From Mycobacterium sp. 155 (GTDB lineage Bacteria > Actinomycetota > Actinomycetes > Mycobacteriales > Mycobacteriaceae), in assembly GCF_000373905.1 (NCBI RefSeq), contig NZ_KB892705.1, positions 4,352,478 through 4,416,477 on the forward strand: 64,000 nucleotides of DNA, in the 5' to 3' direction. A program made the translations under genes and the position numbers. The notes under the pieces are model-generated. The model had not been told where the DNA came from and did no database searches. It saw only the letters and a list, made by a program, of their open reading frames with translations. Shown here one piece after another: positions 17,082 to 26,638 of this stretch (position 1 is the first letter of the stretch; the number at the start of each line of letters is the position of its first letter).

Positions 17082-20000
17082 CTACTTCTGCGCGAGCTCG
17101 ACCTCCTGACCAGGCGACATGTCGCCGCGGTCCACGGCATCGCAGTGCGCGAGGTGCAGTGTCGCCACAGTGTCGTCGGGCAGCAGCAGGCGGCACTTCT
17201 CGAATACGGCCCGAGCCTGGGCGGCCTCGCCGGCATCGAACAACCCGAACGCGTCGTCGAACATCGGCTGCGCGGTGCGTTTCGCCTCCCGCAGTGGTGA
17301 CGGATCCTCGTCGTACACCTCGTAGATCGTCACGGGCCTGCGCCGGTTGACCACCATCACCCGCTCCATCCGGCGGATGTCGAACTGCTCGCGCGCCGAG
17401 AGCCGGGTGTAGGTCGCATCGGAGATGAGCAGCGCGGTGCCGTAGCGCTTGTTGGTGCTCTCGATGCGCGCAGCGACGTTCACGGCGTCCCCGATGATCG
17501 TCAGGACCATGCGGTTGACCCCGCCGACGAGGCCGACCCCGACCGGGCCGGTGTTGATGCCGATTCCGACCTGCAGTTCTTCCGAACCTTGCGCGAGCCG
17601 GTCGGAGTTGTGCTCGCGCAGCGAGCGCAGCATGGCCAGGCCGCCGCGCACCGCGTCGTCCTCCGACTCGAAGACCGCAACGATCTCGTCCCCGCGGACA
17701 TCCTGGATCATGCCGTTGCAGCTGATGATCGGCAGTTCGACGGCCCGCAGGAAGCCCATCGCCAGGTTGCTGGCGTCGGAGACGTTCATGTCTTCCAAAA
17801 GTGTTGTGTAGCCCCGGATATCGGAGATCAGGACGGTCATCTGGCGCTCGACGCGATGGCCGTTGTGTACGCGGCGCAGATCATCGATGTCGAGGATGCG
17901 CAACAGCTCGTTGGGCACGAACTTCGACTGCGCGTCCATCAGCGAGCGGCGGTACTCGTCGGCCGCCTGCAATTGCGCCTCCAGCTTGAAGTTCCACATG
18001 GGAGCGGCGGCCTGATCGCATACGAAGGACACCGCCTCCTCGTGATGCGCACCGAAATACCGTGCAGGGTCGCCATGTTCGGCGTAGATCATGCCGATGA
18101 TGTTGTCCTGCACCCGGATTGGCGCGACCAGGATCGCCGGCACTGGGCGGCGCTGCCCGTTGGGCCCAGGCCGCCGCGTGGAATCGGCGGCGACGATCAG
18201 CGGAGTGCCGCAGCCGACGACGCGGCGCACCAGGCTGCGGTCGTAGGGCACCTCGGTCCACGGTCCGTCGACGGTTGTGATCCGGCCTTCGTCGAGGACA
18301 GCCCGCACCATGAGATGTTCGGGCTCACCGGTGAGCAGCAGGACCCGGTTGGCGCCCGTGGTGTCGGCAACCGTGCGCAACACGATGTTGGCCAGGCTGT
18401 CGGCGTCGCGAGCCGCGGACAGGGCACGCACCAGATGGTGGGCCCCGGCCGGGTCGATTCCCACCGAGTCCGGTGCGACGAGGTCGCGGCTGAGCAACCA
18501 CGGGTAGGTGCGCGCCAGCCGCTCGGTGCGCAACGTCAGCCCCAGGGTGCAGAAGCGCTGATAGGCCATGCGCAGCATGTGCTCGCTGAGCCGGTTGCGG
18601 CCGGTCTCGGCGTAGAGAGCGGCGGCCTCCTCGTAAGCCGCGGCGGCGATCAAGGGCAGCTGATGCTCGTCGGCCAGTTCCATCGCCCGGTGCAGGGCCA
18701 GCTCGGCGGTGCGGTGCCGGCCACGCGCCCGCGCCCAGGTGCCCTCGATCAGCGCGTAGGGCGCCGCATAGTTGGCGGGGGATTCCGCCGCCCATCTGCG
18801 GTGCAGTGCCAGCGTGCGGTGCGCGCACCGGCGGGTCGAGCGCGCGTCCGGTGCGACGTGGATGCGGCTCAGCGCGTTCACCATGTGGACCAGCTGAACG
18901 ATGGCGGTGCCTTGCATGCCGCCGATGTGCTCGATCGCGGCGTCGGCGACCGCGACCGCCCCGGCGTAGTCACCGGCCCAGAAGTGCAGGCCCAGCCGCA
19001 TGGTCGCGGCCGTGCCGAGGGCAACCTCGTCGCCCTCGCGCCGGGCCGCGGGCAGCGCCACCCGCTCGTCGTAGCCGCTCTCACCGGCCAGTAGGTACGG
19101 ATCCTCGCTGCGCCCCATCAGGTTGAGACAGATCTGCTGGACGGCCTGGCACAGGCGGCGCGGTACCGGCTGCGACCAGATTTCCGGGATCACGGTCTGG
19201 GCCAGTTCGTCGATCTCGGCCAGCGGGCGGCCGATCCAGAAGTACTGCGACAGCAGGACGGCGCCGAGGAATCCGGCGTACTCCTGGTCACCGTGGTCGA
19301 GTGCCTCGGTCACCGCGTCGCGCAGCTGGCCGAAGCCGTCGCGCAGGTGGTGGCGCCAATGCCGGATGAAGTTCAGGTGCATGAACAGCGTTTCCGGCCG
19401 GGCGTCGCGGAACTCGGGCCGATCGGTGAGCAGCAGGGCCGTCTCGCCGAACCGTTGCGCGCCCGCCGGGTCGCCGGTCATCACCAGCAACACGCCGTAG
19501 CTGACCAGCACCAGCGGCAGTGACGGGGTGTGGCCGTGCGCCAGCGTCAGCTCGAGCTGCTTGTGCACGATGAGCGGAAACAGGTTGGGTCGCGCGATGT
19601 AGGACAGGCTGCGCAGTTCGGCGAGGGTGCGTTGGATCTCCACCACACGCCGGTCCTCACAAGGGGACAACTGCAGAAACTGTTCGGTGGACCAGTGCCG
19701 CACCATGAATCGTGTCCGCACCAACGCGTTGGCCATCCGAGGTTTGCCGGCGTCGTGGGGCAGTGACTCGCCGAGCTCGTCGAGAACGCCCAGCCCGACG
19801 TCGAGCGCCTCCTGCAGCCGGTTCTGCGCCATCCGTCCCTTGAGTCGCAGGTAGGCGAGCCGGCTACGGTCGGCCGGTTCGCGCAACGCGGTCTCGGCCT
19901 CGTCGAGCAGCGCGTGCAGCGCCGTCACGTCTCCCACCAGCAGCGCGGCGTCGGCCGCCTCGAGCTGCAGCTCTCGGGTCAGCTCGAAATGCCGGACCCA

Positions 20001-21422
20001 GCGGGTCTCGCCGAGGAGGTCGAGTCCGTTGCGGCAGTACGTCAGCGCCAGCGGGAACGACGCCTGTGCCCTCGCCTTGCGGGCCGCGTGCCGCAGCACG
20101 TCGACGAACCGGATCCGCTCGTCGTCGTCAGCCAGTCCGAGTCCGCCGATGCCGACGTGACGCGCGGCCTCGAACAGTCGCTCGTCGCCTTGTTCGACGA
20201 GACGCCGGCCGATCCGCAGATGCGTCTCCCGCGCTGCGTCGTCGGAGAGATCTTCGCGCGCCGCCTCGGCCACGCGGTCGTGGCTGAACCGGTACCGGGC
20301 ATCGTGACTGATTGTGTTGGCGATCCGCTGGCCGCGGCCGTCGACGGCTTCGAGCAGACGAAGCTCCAGGGCCGACCACAACGCCTGGGCCACGACATCG
20401 GTGGGTTGCGCGGCCGCCGCCGTCGCGTCGGCGAGGTCGAACTCACCGCCGATGCAGGTCAGTGCGCTGAGCACGGCGCGATCCGCCGGGCGCAGCTGGT
20501 CGAGGTAACGGTTGAGGAACTCGGCGGCAGAGTCGGTGACCTCGATCGAGCTCAGCACCCGCAGGTCCCAGCTGGGCCGCCCGCTCATGCCGATCGGGGT
20601 GAGCGCGCCTTCCCGTTGCGCGCGGTACAGCAGCTGGCGGACCTGCAGTGGATTGCCGCCGGTGCGATGGTGGAACTCGGCGGCCACATCGGCGAGTTCG
20701 ACGGCGGGGCCACACACACCTGCCAGCAGTTCTTCGACGGTTTCGCGGGACAGCGGTGCCAGCTGGATGGTGGACAACCCCGCCGGGGGCAGGCCCGCCA
20801 CGTTGGGGTCGAATTCGCCGGCCCGGTGCGCGCCGAGGACCAGCACGTTGCGCACCGATACCGCGAGCAGCTCTGAGAGCATCAGCAGGGAGTCGTGATC
20901 GCCCCACTGCAGATCATCGATCGCCAGCACCACCGGGCGGTACGAGGCGGTTTCGGAGATCAACCGGATGGCTGCGCGGTGCAGCCGGCGGCGGGGATCG
21001 GCAGCCTCGCGGTCGGTGGACGCCGGCGGCTGGCCGAGCACCTGGGTCAGGTCCGGCACGAGTTCGGTCAGCACGCCCGTCAGCGCCGACATCCCGTTGG
21101 CGAGATCGGCACGCCAGCTGTCCCGTTCTGCCGGACCGGTGGCCTCCATGGTGTGGACGATCGCGCTGAACGCTTCGCCCAATGCCGCATACGGTGCCGG
21201 CGCACCGTCACGGCACCGTCCGTAGGCGAAGACGCAGTCGCGTTGGGCGACCTCGGCGCCGAACGCTTGCACGAGGGTCGACTTGCCCACCCCGGAGGCG
21301 CCGCTGACCAGGACGCATCGGCCGCCGTTGCGTTCGGCATCGGCGATGGCCGCGCGGAGTTCAGCCGACTCCGCGGCCCGTCCGACGACGCGGCCGTCGA
21401 GGTCGAGTATCGGAGCGGTCAC
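17082..21422 (-). CDS. Multidomain ATPase-GAF-class III nucleotidyl cyclase regulator
   Basis: This is a protein of about 1446 residues with three visible parts. First, a AAA-type ATPase with Walker A GASGVGKST (about 43-52) and Walker B VVLAIDDLQWGD. Then a ~600-residue helical repeat region and a GAF-like domain near 1010-1170. Then a class III adenylate/guanylate cyclase homology domain starting TVLISDIRGYTTLL (about 1195) with GDEIVAVFES and the GDAVNVAARIES catalytic block. The first metal Asp, second Asp and Asn/Arg are all present, so the cyclase is probably active. I start it at GTG 21422, 9 bases after GGAAGGA, not at ATG 21458. It lies 75 bp before the shell-like gene. Confidence 0.9.
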   Translation of the reverse strand: MTAPILDLDGRVVGRAAESAELRAAIADAERNGGRCVLVSGASGVGKSTLVQAFGAEVAQRDCVFAYGRCRDGAPAPYAALGEAFSAIVHTMEATGPAERDSWRADLANGMSALTGVLTELVPDLTQVLGQPPASTDREAADPRRRLHRAAIRLISETASYRPVVLAIDDLQWGDHDSLLMLSELLAVSVRNVLVLGAHRAGEFDPNVAGLPPAGLSTIQLAPLSRETVEELLAGVCGPAVELADVAAEFHHRTGGNPLQVRQLLYRAQREGALTPIGMSGRPSWDLRVLSSIEVTDSAAEFLNRYLDQLRPADRAVLSALTCIGGEFDLADATAAAAQPTDVVAQALWSALELRLLEAVDGRGQRIANTISHDARYRFSHDRVAEAAREDLSDDAARETHLRIGRRLVEQGDERLFEAARHVGIGGLGLADDDERIRFVDVLRHAARKARAQASFPLALTYCRNGLDLLGETRWVRHFELTRELQLEAADAALLVGDVTALHALLDEAETALREPADRSRLAYLRLKGRMAQNRLQEALDVGLGVLDELGESLPHDAGKPRMANALVRTRFMVRHWSTEQFLQLSPCEDRRVVEIQRTLAELRSLSYIARPNLFPLIVHKQLELTLAHGHTPSLPLVLVSYGVLLVMTGDPAGAQRFGETALLLTDRPEFRDARPETLFMHLNFIRHWRHHLRDGFGQLRDAVTEALDHGDQEYAGFLGAVLLSQYFWIGRPLAEIDELAQTVIPEIWSQPVPRRLCQAVQQICLNLMGRSEDPYLLAGESGYDERVALPAARREGDEVALGTAATMRLGLHFWAGDYAGAVAVADAAIEHIGGMQGTAIVQLVHMVNALSRIHVAPDARSTRRCAHRTLALHRRWAAESPANYAAPYALIEGTWARARGRHRTAELALHRAMELADEHQLPLIAAAAYEEAAALYAETGRNRLSEHMLRMAYQRFCTLGLTLRTERLARTYPWLLSRDLVAPDSVGIDPAGAHHLVRALSAARDADSLANIVLRTVADTTGANRVLLLTGEPEHLMVRAVLDEGRITTVDGPWTEVPYDRSLVRRVVGCGTPLIVAADSTRRPGPNGQRRPVPAILVAPIRVQDNIIGMIYAEHGDPARYFGAHHEEAVSFVCDQAAAPMWNFKLEAQLQAADEYRRSLMDAQSKFVPNELLRILDIDDLRRVHNGHRVERQMTVLISDIRGYTTLLEDMNVSDASNLAMGFLRAVELPIISCNGMIQDVRGDEIVAVFESEDDAVRGGLAMLRSLREHNSDRLAQGSEELQVGIGINTGPVGVGLVGGVNRMVLTIIGDAVNVAARIESTNKRYGTALLISDATYTRLSAREQFDIRRMERVMVVNRRRPVTIYEVYDEDPSPLREAKRTAQPMFDDAFGLFDAGEAAQARAVFEKCRLLLPDDTVATLHLAHCDAVDRGDMSPGQEVELAQK

Positions 21423-21460
21423 GGCCACCGTTCCTTCCGCCCCACCCAGAATGTGCATTC

Positions 21461-21466
21461 ATCGTA
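21461..21466 (-). promoter_or_regulatory. Candidate -10 for the cyclase/accessory operon
   Basis: On the reverse strand TACGAT (TANNNT form) ends about 45 bp before the GTG start at 21422, leaving a short leader holding the GGAAGGA ribosome-binding site. No clear -35 is visible. This would initiate the cyclase gene and perhaps the whole eight-gene cluster. Confidence 0.35.
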
Positions 21467-21609
21467 GTAAGCCGTGCCCGGCGGAGTGCGGCGATGGGAA
21501 ACTCCGTCGCTTCGTACGGTCTCGGGTACGGCTGTCAACGACTGGACCGGCGACGAGGGCAATCCCATTTACGGCCGGGCGGATGAGGACGGGTAATAAC
21601 CTCGCTGGT

Positions 21610-22098
21610 GTGACCCCATTGGAGCGGATTGCCCCTGCCTTCGTCGAGATGGCCCATTCGATCGTGTGGGCTTCGGCGGCCACTGTCGACGCCGACGGAC
21701 GTCCACGCAGCCGCATCCTGCACCCCATTTGGGAATGGGATGGCACCGACCTGTTCGGTTGGGTTGCAACTGTTCCCAGCCCGATCAAGCGGGCACACCT
21801 GGCGGTGCACCCGTACCTATCGGTGAACTACTGGACCACGAATCACGACACGTGCTCTGCCGATTGTCTGGTGGAGTGGTACCTCGATGACGAGACCTGC
21901 ACTCAGGTGTGGGATCGCTTCGCCACCGCCCCGGCGCCAGTCGGTTATGACCCGGCGATCATTCCGGGATGGGACGGGCCCACCTCGCCGGGGTTCGCGG
22001 CGCTGCGGCTGACCCCCTACCGGCTGAGGGTCATGCCGGGCACGGTCCTCACAGCGGGTACCGGGGATGTGTTGAACTGGCGGTCGGTGGAGTACTGA
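21610..22098 (+). CDS. Pyridoxamine 5'-phosphate oxidase-family flavin/F420-fold protein
   Basis: This protein is 162 residues in the split-barrel fold: ATVDADGRPRSRILHPIWEW, then the conserved strand LFGWVATVPSPIKRAHLAVHPYLSVNYW, then a pyrimidine-binding-type C-terminus. This matches general-stress/PNPOx-family proteins that bind FMN or F420. GTG 21610 and ATG 21583 are both possible; TAATAA lies 10 bases before 21610 like a -10 for a leaderless message. It is divergent from the large cyclase and convergent with the desaturase. Substrate unknown. Confidence 0.8.
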   Translation: MTPLERIAPAFVEMAHSIVWASAATVDADGRPRSRILHPIWEWDGTDLFGWVATVPSPIKRAHLAVHPYLSVNYWTTNHDTCSADCLVEWYLDDETCTQVWDRFATAPAPVGYDPAIIPGWDGPTSPGFAALRLTPYRLRVMPGTVLTAGTGDVLNWRSVEY

Positions 22099-22162
22099 TC
22101 GCCCAGCGCCACAACGAGATCGCGCTCTTCGAGCTGTATGGCCATTCGCCAGTGGGTGAATA

Positions 22163-23128
22163 TTACGCCGAGCGTTCGGCTTTGGCGGCCTCGCGTGCGA
22201 GCATGCGGTCGCGTTGCTCCTCGAACCTGAGCACCTGCTTCTGCAGGTCCTCCAGATAGGCAGCCAACTGCTCGCGGCGCTTCTCGCCGACCGCCGTCAC
22301 GTCGTTGCGCTCGAAGATGCGCCACTTCTTGACGTTGGGCATCACGACTTCTTCGAGGTGCTGGCGCAGATCGTAGATGCCGTGCTTGGCCATGACCACG
22401 CTGTTGCGGCGCCAGTTGGGCATCCCTCGGCCAGGCATCCGGAATCCCTCGATGATGGCGCACACCGCTTCCATCGCCTGGTCGGGGGACAGGTCGAAGC
22501 CGGCCGAGAACATGTTGCGGTAGAAGACCATGTGCAGGTTCTCGTCGGTCGCGACGCGTTGCAGCATCGACTCGGCGATCGGGTCGTCGCAGATCTTGCC
22601 GGTGTTGCGGTGGCTGACGCGGGTCGCGAGCTCCTGCAGGGTGGCGTACGCCGAGATCATCAGCGGCCCGGGCTCGTGTATTTCGCGTTCTTCCGCGTCG
22701 GGGTCGTAGCCGTTACGCATGTGCTCCATTCGCATGCGTTCCAGCGCAACGGGATCCACTCCGCGGGTCACGACGAGGTAGTCACGGATGACGATGCCGT
22801 GGCGGTTCTCCTCGGCGGTCCACTGGTTGACCCAGTGGCCCCAGGCGCCTTCGAGTGAGAAGTGATTGGCCGCGCCGCGATGGTACGACGGCAGATTGTC
22901 CTCGGTGAGCAGGTTGGTGACCATGGCAACCTTGGCGACTTCGGACAGACCCGACTGCTCGGGTGCCCAGTCCTCGCCGCCGAGGGCCGCGAAGTTACGG
23001 CCCAGGTCCCACGGAACGTAGTCGTGCGGATGCCACTCCTTGGCGACCCTCAGATGATGGTTCAGGCCCTCTTCGGCGACCGGCTCGAGTTCCTTGAGGA
23101 TCTCGGCGTCGGTCAAATGTCTCTGCAT
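22163..23128 (-). CDS. Acyl-ACP desaturase of the DesA type
   Basis: This protein is 321 residues, colinear with mycobacterial DesA1 but a paralogue rather than DesA1 itself. Its diiron ligand motifs are EDNLPSYH, AEENRHG and DENLH. It should introduce a cis double bond into an acyl-ACP chain with O2 and reduced ferredoxin. The length is normal and the C-terminus is a charged helix. It is convergent with the PNPOx gene and faces cspA's 3' region 246 bp away. Which chain length it uses is unknown. Confidence 0.9.
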   Translation of the reverse strand: MQRHLTDAEILKELEPVAEEGLNHHLRVAKEWHPHDYVPWDLGRNFAALGGEDWAPEQSGLSEVAKVAMVTNLLTEDNLPSYHRGAANHFSLEGAWGHWVNQWTAEENRHGIVIRDYLVVTRGVDPVALERMRMEHMRNGYDPDAEEREIHEPGPLMISAYATLQELATRVSHRNTGKICDDPIAESMLQRVATDENLHMVFYRNMFSAGFDLSPDQAMEAVCAIIEGFRMPGRGMPNWRRNSVVMAKHGIYDLRQHLEEVVMPNVKKWRIFERNDVTAVGEKRREQLAAYLEDLQKQVLRFEEQRDRMLAREAAKAERSA

Positions 23129-23150
23129 CGGCTCCCCGTGTCCCTGTATC

Positions 23151-23164
23151 AGTTCCCCCGAACT
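23151..23164. promoter_or_regulatory. Dyad upstream of the desaturase gene
   Basis: AGTTC-CCCC-GAACT lies 22 bp before the desaturase start, in the position of an operator or leader hairpin. The rest of 23129-23324 shows nothing else recognisable. Confidence 0.3.
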
Positions 23165-23324
23165 CGGTGCGAGGACCGTGACACCTTAGCTGGCGAACGT
23201 AGGCCAACGGCTGGCAATTACCTTGGAATACGGCTCGCCGTTCCTGTCGAGCTGCCGAACCGCCGGGTGCAACCGGTCTTGACGGGTCACCACCCAGTCG
23301 GCAGCGGCGCGTCGTGCGCGAAAA

Positions 23325-23363
23325 CCCCGGAACGGCGTGCTGTGACGCTGTGCCGATCCGGGG
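23325..23363 (-). terminator. Intrinsic terminator of cspA
   Basis: On the reverse strand CCCCGGA(T)CGGC and its complement form an 11-bp stem with one A-A mismatch and a 15-base loop, directly followed by TTTT. It lies 12 bp after the cspA stop codon. Confidence 0.7.
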
Positions 23364-23374
23364 TCGCGGGTGGA

Positions 23375-23578
23375 TCAGAGGGCAGTGACGCCCACTGCTT
23401 GCGGGCCTTTGGCGCCCTGAGTGATCTCGAACTTCACTCGCTGATTTTCCTCCAGCGAGCGGAAGCCGCTGCCCTGGATCTCGGTGTGGTGAACGAACAC
23501 GTCTGGCGCACCGCCATCGGGGGCGATGAAGCCAAAGCCCTTTTCGTTGTTAAACCACTTCACGGTTCCCTCGGTCAT
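23375..23578 (-). CDS. cspA: Cold-shock protein
   Basis: This 67-residue protein has the typical CSD fold: [14 protein letters not shown] with RNP1 KGFGFI and RNP2 VFVHH. It binds single-stranded RNA/DNA and melts RNA structure. Its high similarity to mycobacterial CspA is clear, although the cell may have other csp copies. ATG start with GAGAAAG upstream. A long upstream leader (23579 to about 23766) with a hairpin precedes it, and an intrinsic terminator follows. Confidence 0.97.
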   Translation of the reverse strand: MTEGTVKWFNNEKGFGFIAPDGGAPDVFVHHTEIQGSGFRSLEENQRVKFEITQGAKGPQAVGVTAL

Positions 23579-23606
23579 GCTGTTACTACTTTCTCTTTTT
23601 CACGAT

Positions 23607-23626
23607 GAATGCTTGTCGATGCATTC
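23607..23626 (-). promoter_or_regulatory. Leader hairpin of cspA
   Basis: GAATGC-8 bases-GCATTC is a perfect 6-bp stem 29 bp before the cspA start, in the transcribed leader. It could be a temperature-dependent element like those of other csp leaders. Function not shown. Confidence 0.4.
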
Positions 23627-23772
23627 AAATCTGTTGGGGGCCAACGGCCGAAGTCTTGGGTGAGCAGTCGGCCTGCTGCGCCGACGTCGGAATGTCCACC
23701 GATCAGGTTGATTCGAATCGGCGACGGCGTGACTTTGACCAGCCACGCGACGAAGTACCGCCGGTTTCGTCA

Positions 23773-23778
23773 AGTATA
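23773..23778 (-). promoter_or_regulatory. Candidate -10 box of cspA
   Basis: On the reverse strand TATACT, a strong SigA-like -10, would start transcription near 23766, giving a ~190-nt leader. A long leader is common for cold-shock genes. Confidence 0.45.
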
Positions 23779-23886
23779 CCCGGTGGTGCGAACCGGCCCG
23801 GCCGGTGGGTGGTTTCGCTCTACGCCTTGCATGGCAGTGGGTGTAGGTTGGTGCAGGTAGGCGTCACATCTCTCAGCGGGTTAGAA

Positions 23887-23972
23887 CGGCGGATTTGAAC
23901 CGCCGGGCCTTCTCATTGTCGACGCGATCAGCCTGCGGATCATGCACCGATCAGTGGTAGCTCCGCATGATC
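23887..23972. promoter_or_regulatory. Two dyads in the gap before the 46-residue peptide gene
   Basis: The 23779-24016 gap holds CGGCGG-ATTTGAA-CCGCCG (23887-23905), a hairpin with a weak T-rich follow-up, and an inverted repeat GATCATGC / GCATGATC (23938-23945 and 23965-23972) 19 bases apart. The latter lies about 45 bp before the 46-residue gene and could be an operator. Nothing else is recognisable in the gap. Confidence 0.35.
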
Positions 23973-24016
23973 ATTGGCGTGTGGGCGCAGCTCACACCAA
24001 CTGAGGAGCAGGCCTT

Positions 24017-24157
24017 ATGGAGCCTTCTGTCGCTTTTTCCGATCCGTATCGGCCTGTCGACATCCGCGACTACGTCGACTTCGTGTCGCCGGTGCAGGTA
24101 CCGGTTTTCTCCGATAGTCCCGATGACCCGTCGATGACCGCCGCGGCGGCGTCGTGA
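24017..24157 (+). CDS. 46-residue peptide of unknown function
   Basis: This is a small frame, MEPSVAFSDPYRPVDIRDYV and 26 more residues, acidic with a Pro/Asp-rich middle and Ala-rich end. Support: a good CTGAGGAG ribosome-binding site 8 bases upstream, and a stop that overlaps the start of the DUF5994 gene (GTGA), implying translational coupling. I know no family for it. Confidence 0.6.
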   Translation: MEPSVAFSDPYRPVDIRDYVDFVSPVQVPVFSDSPDDPSMTAAAAS

Positions 24158-24651
24158 ACGGCTTGGCGGGTCCCCGCCGCTCGGCACGACCGGTGAGAGT
24201 CGTGCTGGCAAAGGAGATGGACGCCGGCATCGGTGGGGCCTGGTGGCCCTATTCCGGCTCGTTGGCCGCTGAACTGCCGAATCTGGTTGCCGCACTCCAT
24301 CAACCGTTGGGCGAGATCACCGAGATCTGCCTGAATTGGTCCGAGACGGACGGGCAGCTCGACCTGGACGCAATGGTCAACGGTCGCCGGTGGGCAACGG
24401 CAGAACGACCGAAGCGCCCGCGCCTCATCCGGGTGACCGGGCGCACCACGGAGGTCACCCTGCTGGTGGTGCCGCCGCGAACGTCCTTGGCGTTGGGAGC
24501 CCTGGTCATGCGCTGCGCGGCGCTGATGCCGATCGACAACTCCGACCGTCAAACATCCCTGTTCGAGACCGCTGACTCTGTGGTGGACGCCGCACTGGCT
24601 GAATCCGTCAGGTGGGCACACCCCGTCGGCCACGCGGTCGCTGAAGGTTGA
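24154..24651 (+). CDS. DUF5994 family protein
   Basis: This protein is 165 residues, with the family's [21 protein letters not shown] core near residue 29, followed by alternating strands ([29 protein letters not shown]) and a helical end. DUF5994 is widespread in mycobacteria without known function. GTG 24154 overlaps the stop of the 46-residue peptide. The next gene, hemL, starts 77 bp later and may have its own promoter. Confidence 0.85.
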   Translation: MNGLAGPRRSARPVRVVLAKEMDAGIGGAWWPYSGSLAAELPNLVAALHQPLGEITEICLNWSETDGQLDLDAMVNGRRWATAERPKRPRLIRVTGRTTEVTLLVVPPRTSLALGALVMRCAALMPIDNSDRQTSLFETADSVVDAALAESVRWAHPVGHAVAEG

Positions 24652-24728
24652 TCCCACGCTGCGAGCGCGTGGCCGGAGCACTACACCCTGTAGTTGACGA
24701 GGTTGCGGCGGCTGGGACACTGGTGGCC

Positions 24729-26027
24729 ATGCCTGTCACCCAGCGGTCGGCTCAACTCTTCGCCGATGCCTCCGCCGTTATCCCCGGCGGAGTCAACTCC
24801 CCGGTTCGGGCTTTCAACTCGGTGGGCGGAACACCCCGGTTCATCACGTCCGCGAACGGCTACTGGCTCACCGATGCCGACGACAACCGGTACGTCGATC
24901 TGGTGTGCTCGTGGGGTCCGGCGCTGCTCGGCCACGCCCATCCGGCCGTCGTGAAGGCCGTCCAGACGACTGCCGAGCGCGGGCTGAGCTTCGGTGCTCC
25001 GACGCCGTCGGAGACGGAACTGGCTGCCGAGATCATCGGTCGGGTCGCCCCGGTCGAGTTGCTGCGGCTGGTCAACTCGGGCACCGAGGCCACCATGAGC
25101 GCGATCCGGCTGGCTCGTGGCTACACCGGGCGCGCCAAGATCATCAAGTTCTCGGGTTGCTATCATGGCCACAGCGACGCGCTGCTGGCCGACGCCGGCT
25201 CCGGTGTCGCGACCCTGGGCCTGCCGTCGTCGCCCGGTGTCACCGGCGCCGCGGCCGCCGACACCATCGTGCTGCCGTACAACAACGTCGAGGCGCTGGA
25301 AGACGTGTTCGCCCGGTTCGGCGACGAAATCGCATGCGTCATCAGTGAGGCCAGTCCCGGCAACATGGGCACGGTGCCGCCGCTGCCGGGCTTCAACGCC
25401 GCATTGCGCCGCATCACCGCCGCGCACGGCGCGCTACTGATCCTCGACGAGGTGATGACGGGGTTCCGGGTCAGCAACGCCGGCTGGTACGGGCTTGACC
25501 CCGTCGACGCCGATCTGTTCACGTTCGGCAAGGTGATGAGCGGTGGGCTGCCCGCCGCGGCATTCGGCGGTAGCGCCGAGGTGATGGGGCGGCTGGCGCC
25601 GCTCGGACCCGTCTACCAGGCCGGCACCCTTTCGGGGAACCCGGTCGCGATGGCTGCCGGGCTGGCGACGCTGCGCAACGCCGACGACGCGGCCTACAAC
25701 CGGCTCGACGCCAACGCCGACCAGTTGGCCGGGCTGCTGAGTACCGCGCTGGCCGAGGCGAGCGTGGCGCACCGCGTGCAGCGGGCCGGCAACATGCTCA
25801 GCGTGTTCTTCACCGATGAGCCGGTGCACGATTTCACCGCTGCGAAGGCCACCGAAACTTGGCGTTTCCCACCGTTCTTCCACGCGCTGCTGGCGGCCGG
25901 CGTCTACCCGCCGTGCAGTGCGTTCGAAACCTGGTTCGTGTCAAGCGTTTTGGATGATGCGGCATTCGAGCGCATCGCCGACGCCCTGCCGGGTGCGGCC
26001 CGTGCCGCTGCGGAGGCTCGACCGTGA
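24729..26027 (+). CDS. hemL: Glutamate-1-semialdehyde 2,1-aminomutase
   Basis: HemL moves the amino group of glutamate-1-semialdehyde to give 5-aminolevulinate. It is a fold-type I PLP enzyme of 432 residues with the PLP lysine in [17 protein letters not shown] (about Lys268), the [10 protein letters not shown] substrate-binding block at residue 20, and HGHSD. I start at ATG 24729 (MPVTQRSAQ); the longer frame upstream is not conserved-looking. It overlaps the next gene by four bases. It completes the C5 haem pathway begun at 4012. Confidence 0.97.
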   Translation: MPVTQRSAQLFADASAVIPGGVNSPVRAFNSVGGTPRFITSANGYWLTDADDNRYVDLVCSWGPALLGHAHPAVVKAVQTTAERGLSFGAPTPSETELAAEIIGRVAPVELLRLVNSGTEATMSAIRLARGYTGRAKIIKFSGCYHGHSDALLADAGSGVATLGLPSSPGVTGAAAADTIVLPYNNVEALEDVFARFGDEIACVISEASPGNMGTVPPLPGFNAALRRITAAHGALLILDEVMTGFRVSNAGWYGLDPVDADLFTFGKVMSGGLPAAAFGGSAEVMGRLAPLGPVYQAGTLSGNPVAMAAGLATLRNADDAAYNRLDANADQLAGLLSTALAEASVAHRVQRAGNMLSVFFTDEPVHDFTAAKATETWRFPPFFHALLAAGVYPPCSAFETWFVSSVLDDAAFERIADALPGAARAAAEARP

Positions 26028-26638
26028 CCGTGAGAACGACCGTGCACGTCATGCGGCACGGTGAGGTGTTCAATCCGGAGAAGGTGCTCTACGGTCGGCT
26101 GCCGGGCTACCACCTGTCGGACCGGGGCCGGCTGCAGGCGCAGGCCGCGGCGGACTGGCTGGCAAACCACGACATCATCTACGTGGTGGCCTCGCCGCTG
26201 GAGCGCGCACAGGAAACCGCCAAACCGATCGCAGAGAGCCACGGTCTGTCCATCGACGTCGACGACAGCCTCATCGAGTCGTGGAATTCGTTCGAGGGTG
26301 AACGCGTGTCACCCGGCGACGGCGCCCTGCGCGACCCGAAAAACTGGCCGCGGCTGCGTAATCCGATGAAGCCGTCGTGGGGCGAGCCGTATACCGAGAT
26401 CGCTCCGCGGATGATGGCTGCGCTGAACCGGGCCCGCGAGAAGGCCGCCGGCCACGAGGCGGTGTGTGTCAGCCATCAGCTCCCGGTCGAGACGCTGCGC
26501 CGTGCGATGACGGGTCGCAAGCTCGCGCACCTGCCGCTGCCGCACAGCCGGTTGTGCAACCTGGGGTCTCTGACGTCGTTCACCTTCGACGGCAACCGTC
26601 TGGTTCGCTGGGGATACACGGAGCCCTGGGGAGTCTAG
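26024..26638 (+). CDS. Histidine phosphatase family protein (phosphoglycerate mutase-like, Rv0525-like)
   Basis: This protein is 204 residues. [28 protein letters not shown] carries the RHG catalytic motif and substrate loop; [11 protein letters not shown] and a later SHQLPVE give the second histidine. A phosphatase acting on a small phosphoester is likely; true PGM activity is not implied. GTG start overlapping hemL. The stop overlaps the start of the thioredoxin-like lipoprotein gene, so the cytochrome c genes are coupled to it. Confidence 0.9.
   Translation: MTVRTTVHVMRHGEVFNPEKVLYGRLPGYHLSDRGRLQAQAAADWLANHDIIYVVASPLERAQETAKPIAESHGLSIDVDDSLIESWNSFEGERVSPGDGALRDPKNWPRLRNPMKPSWGEPYTEIAPRMMAALNRAREKAAGHEAVCVSHQLPVETLRRAMTGRKLAHLPLPHSRLCNLGSLTSFTFDGNRLVRWGYTEPWGV

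Noticed and set aside
17589..20876. 501- and 320-residue forward frames opposite the cyclase gene
   Set aside because: Same type of GC shadow frame; the reverse frame holds Walker and cyclase motifs.
23881..23910. tRNA-like sequence GGATTTGAACCGCC
   Set aside because: No acceptor stem, anticodon arm or CCA region; it is a simple hairpin.
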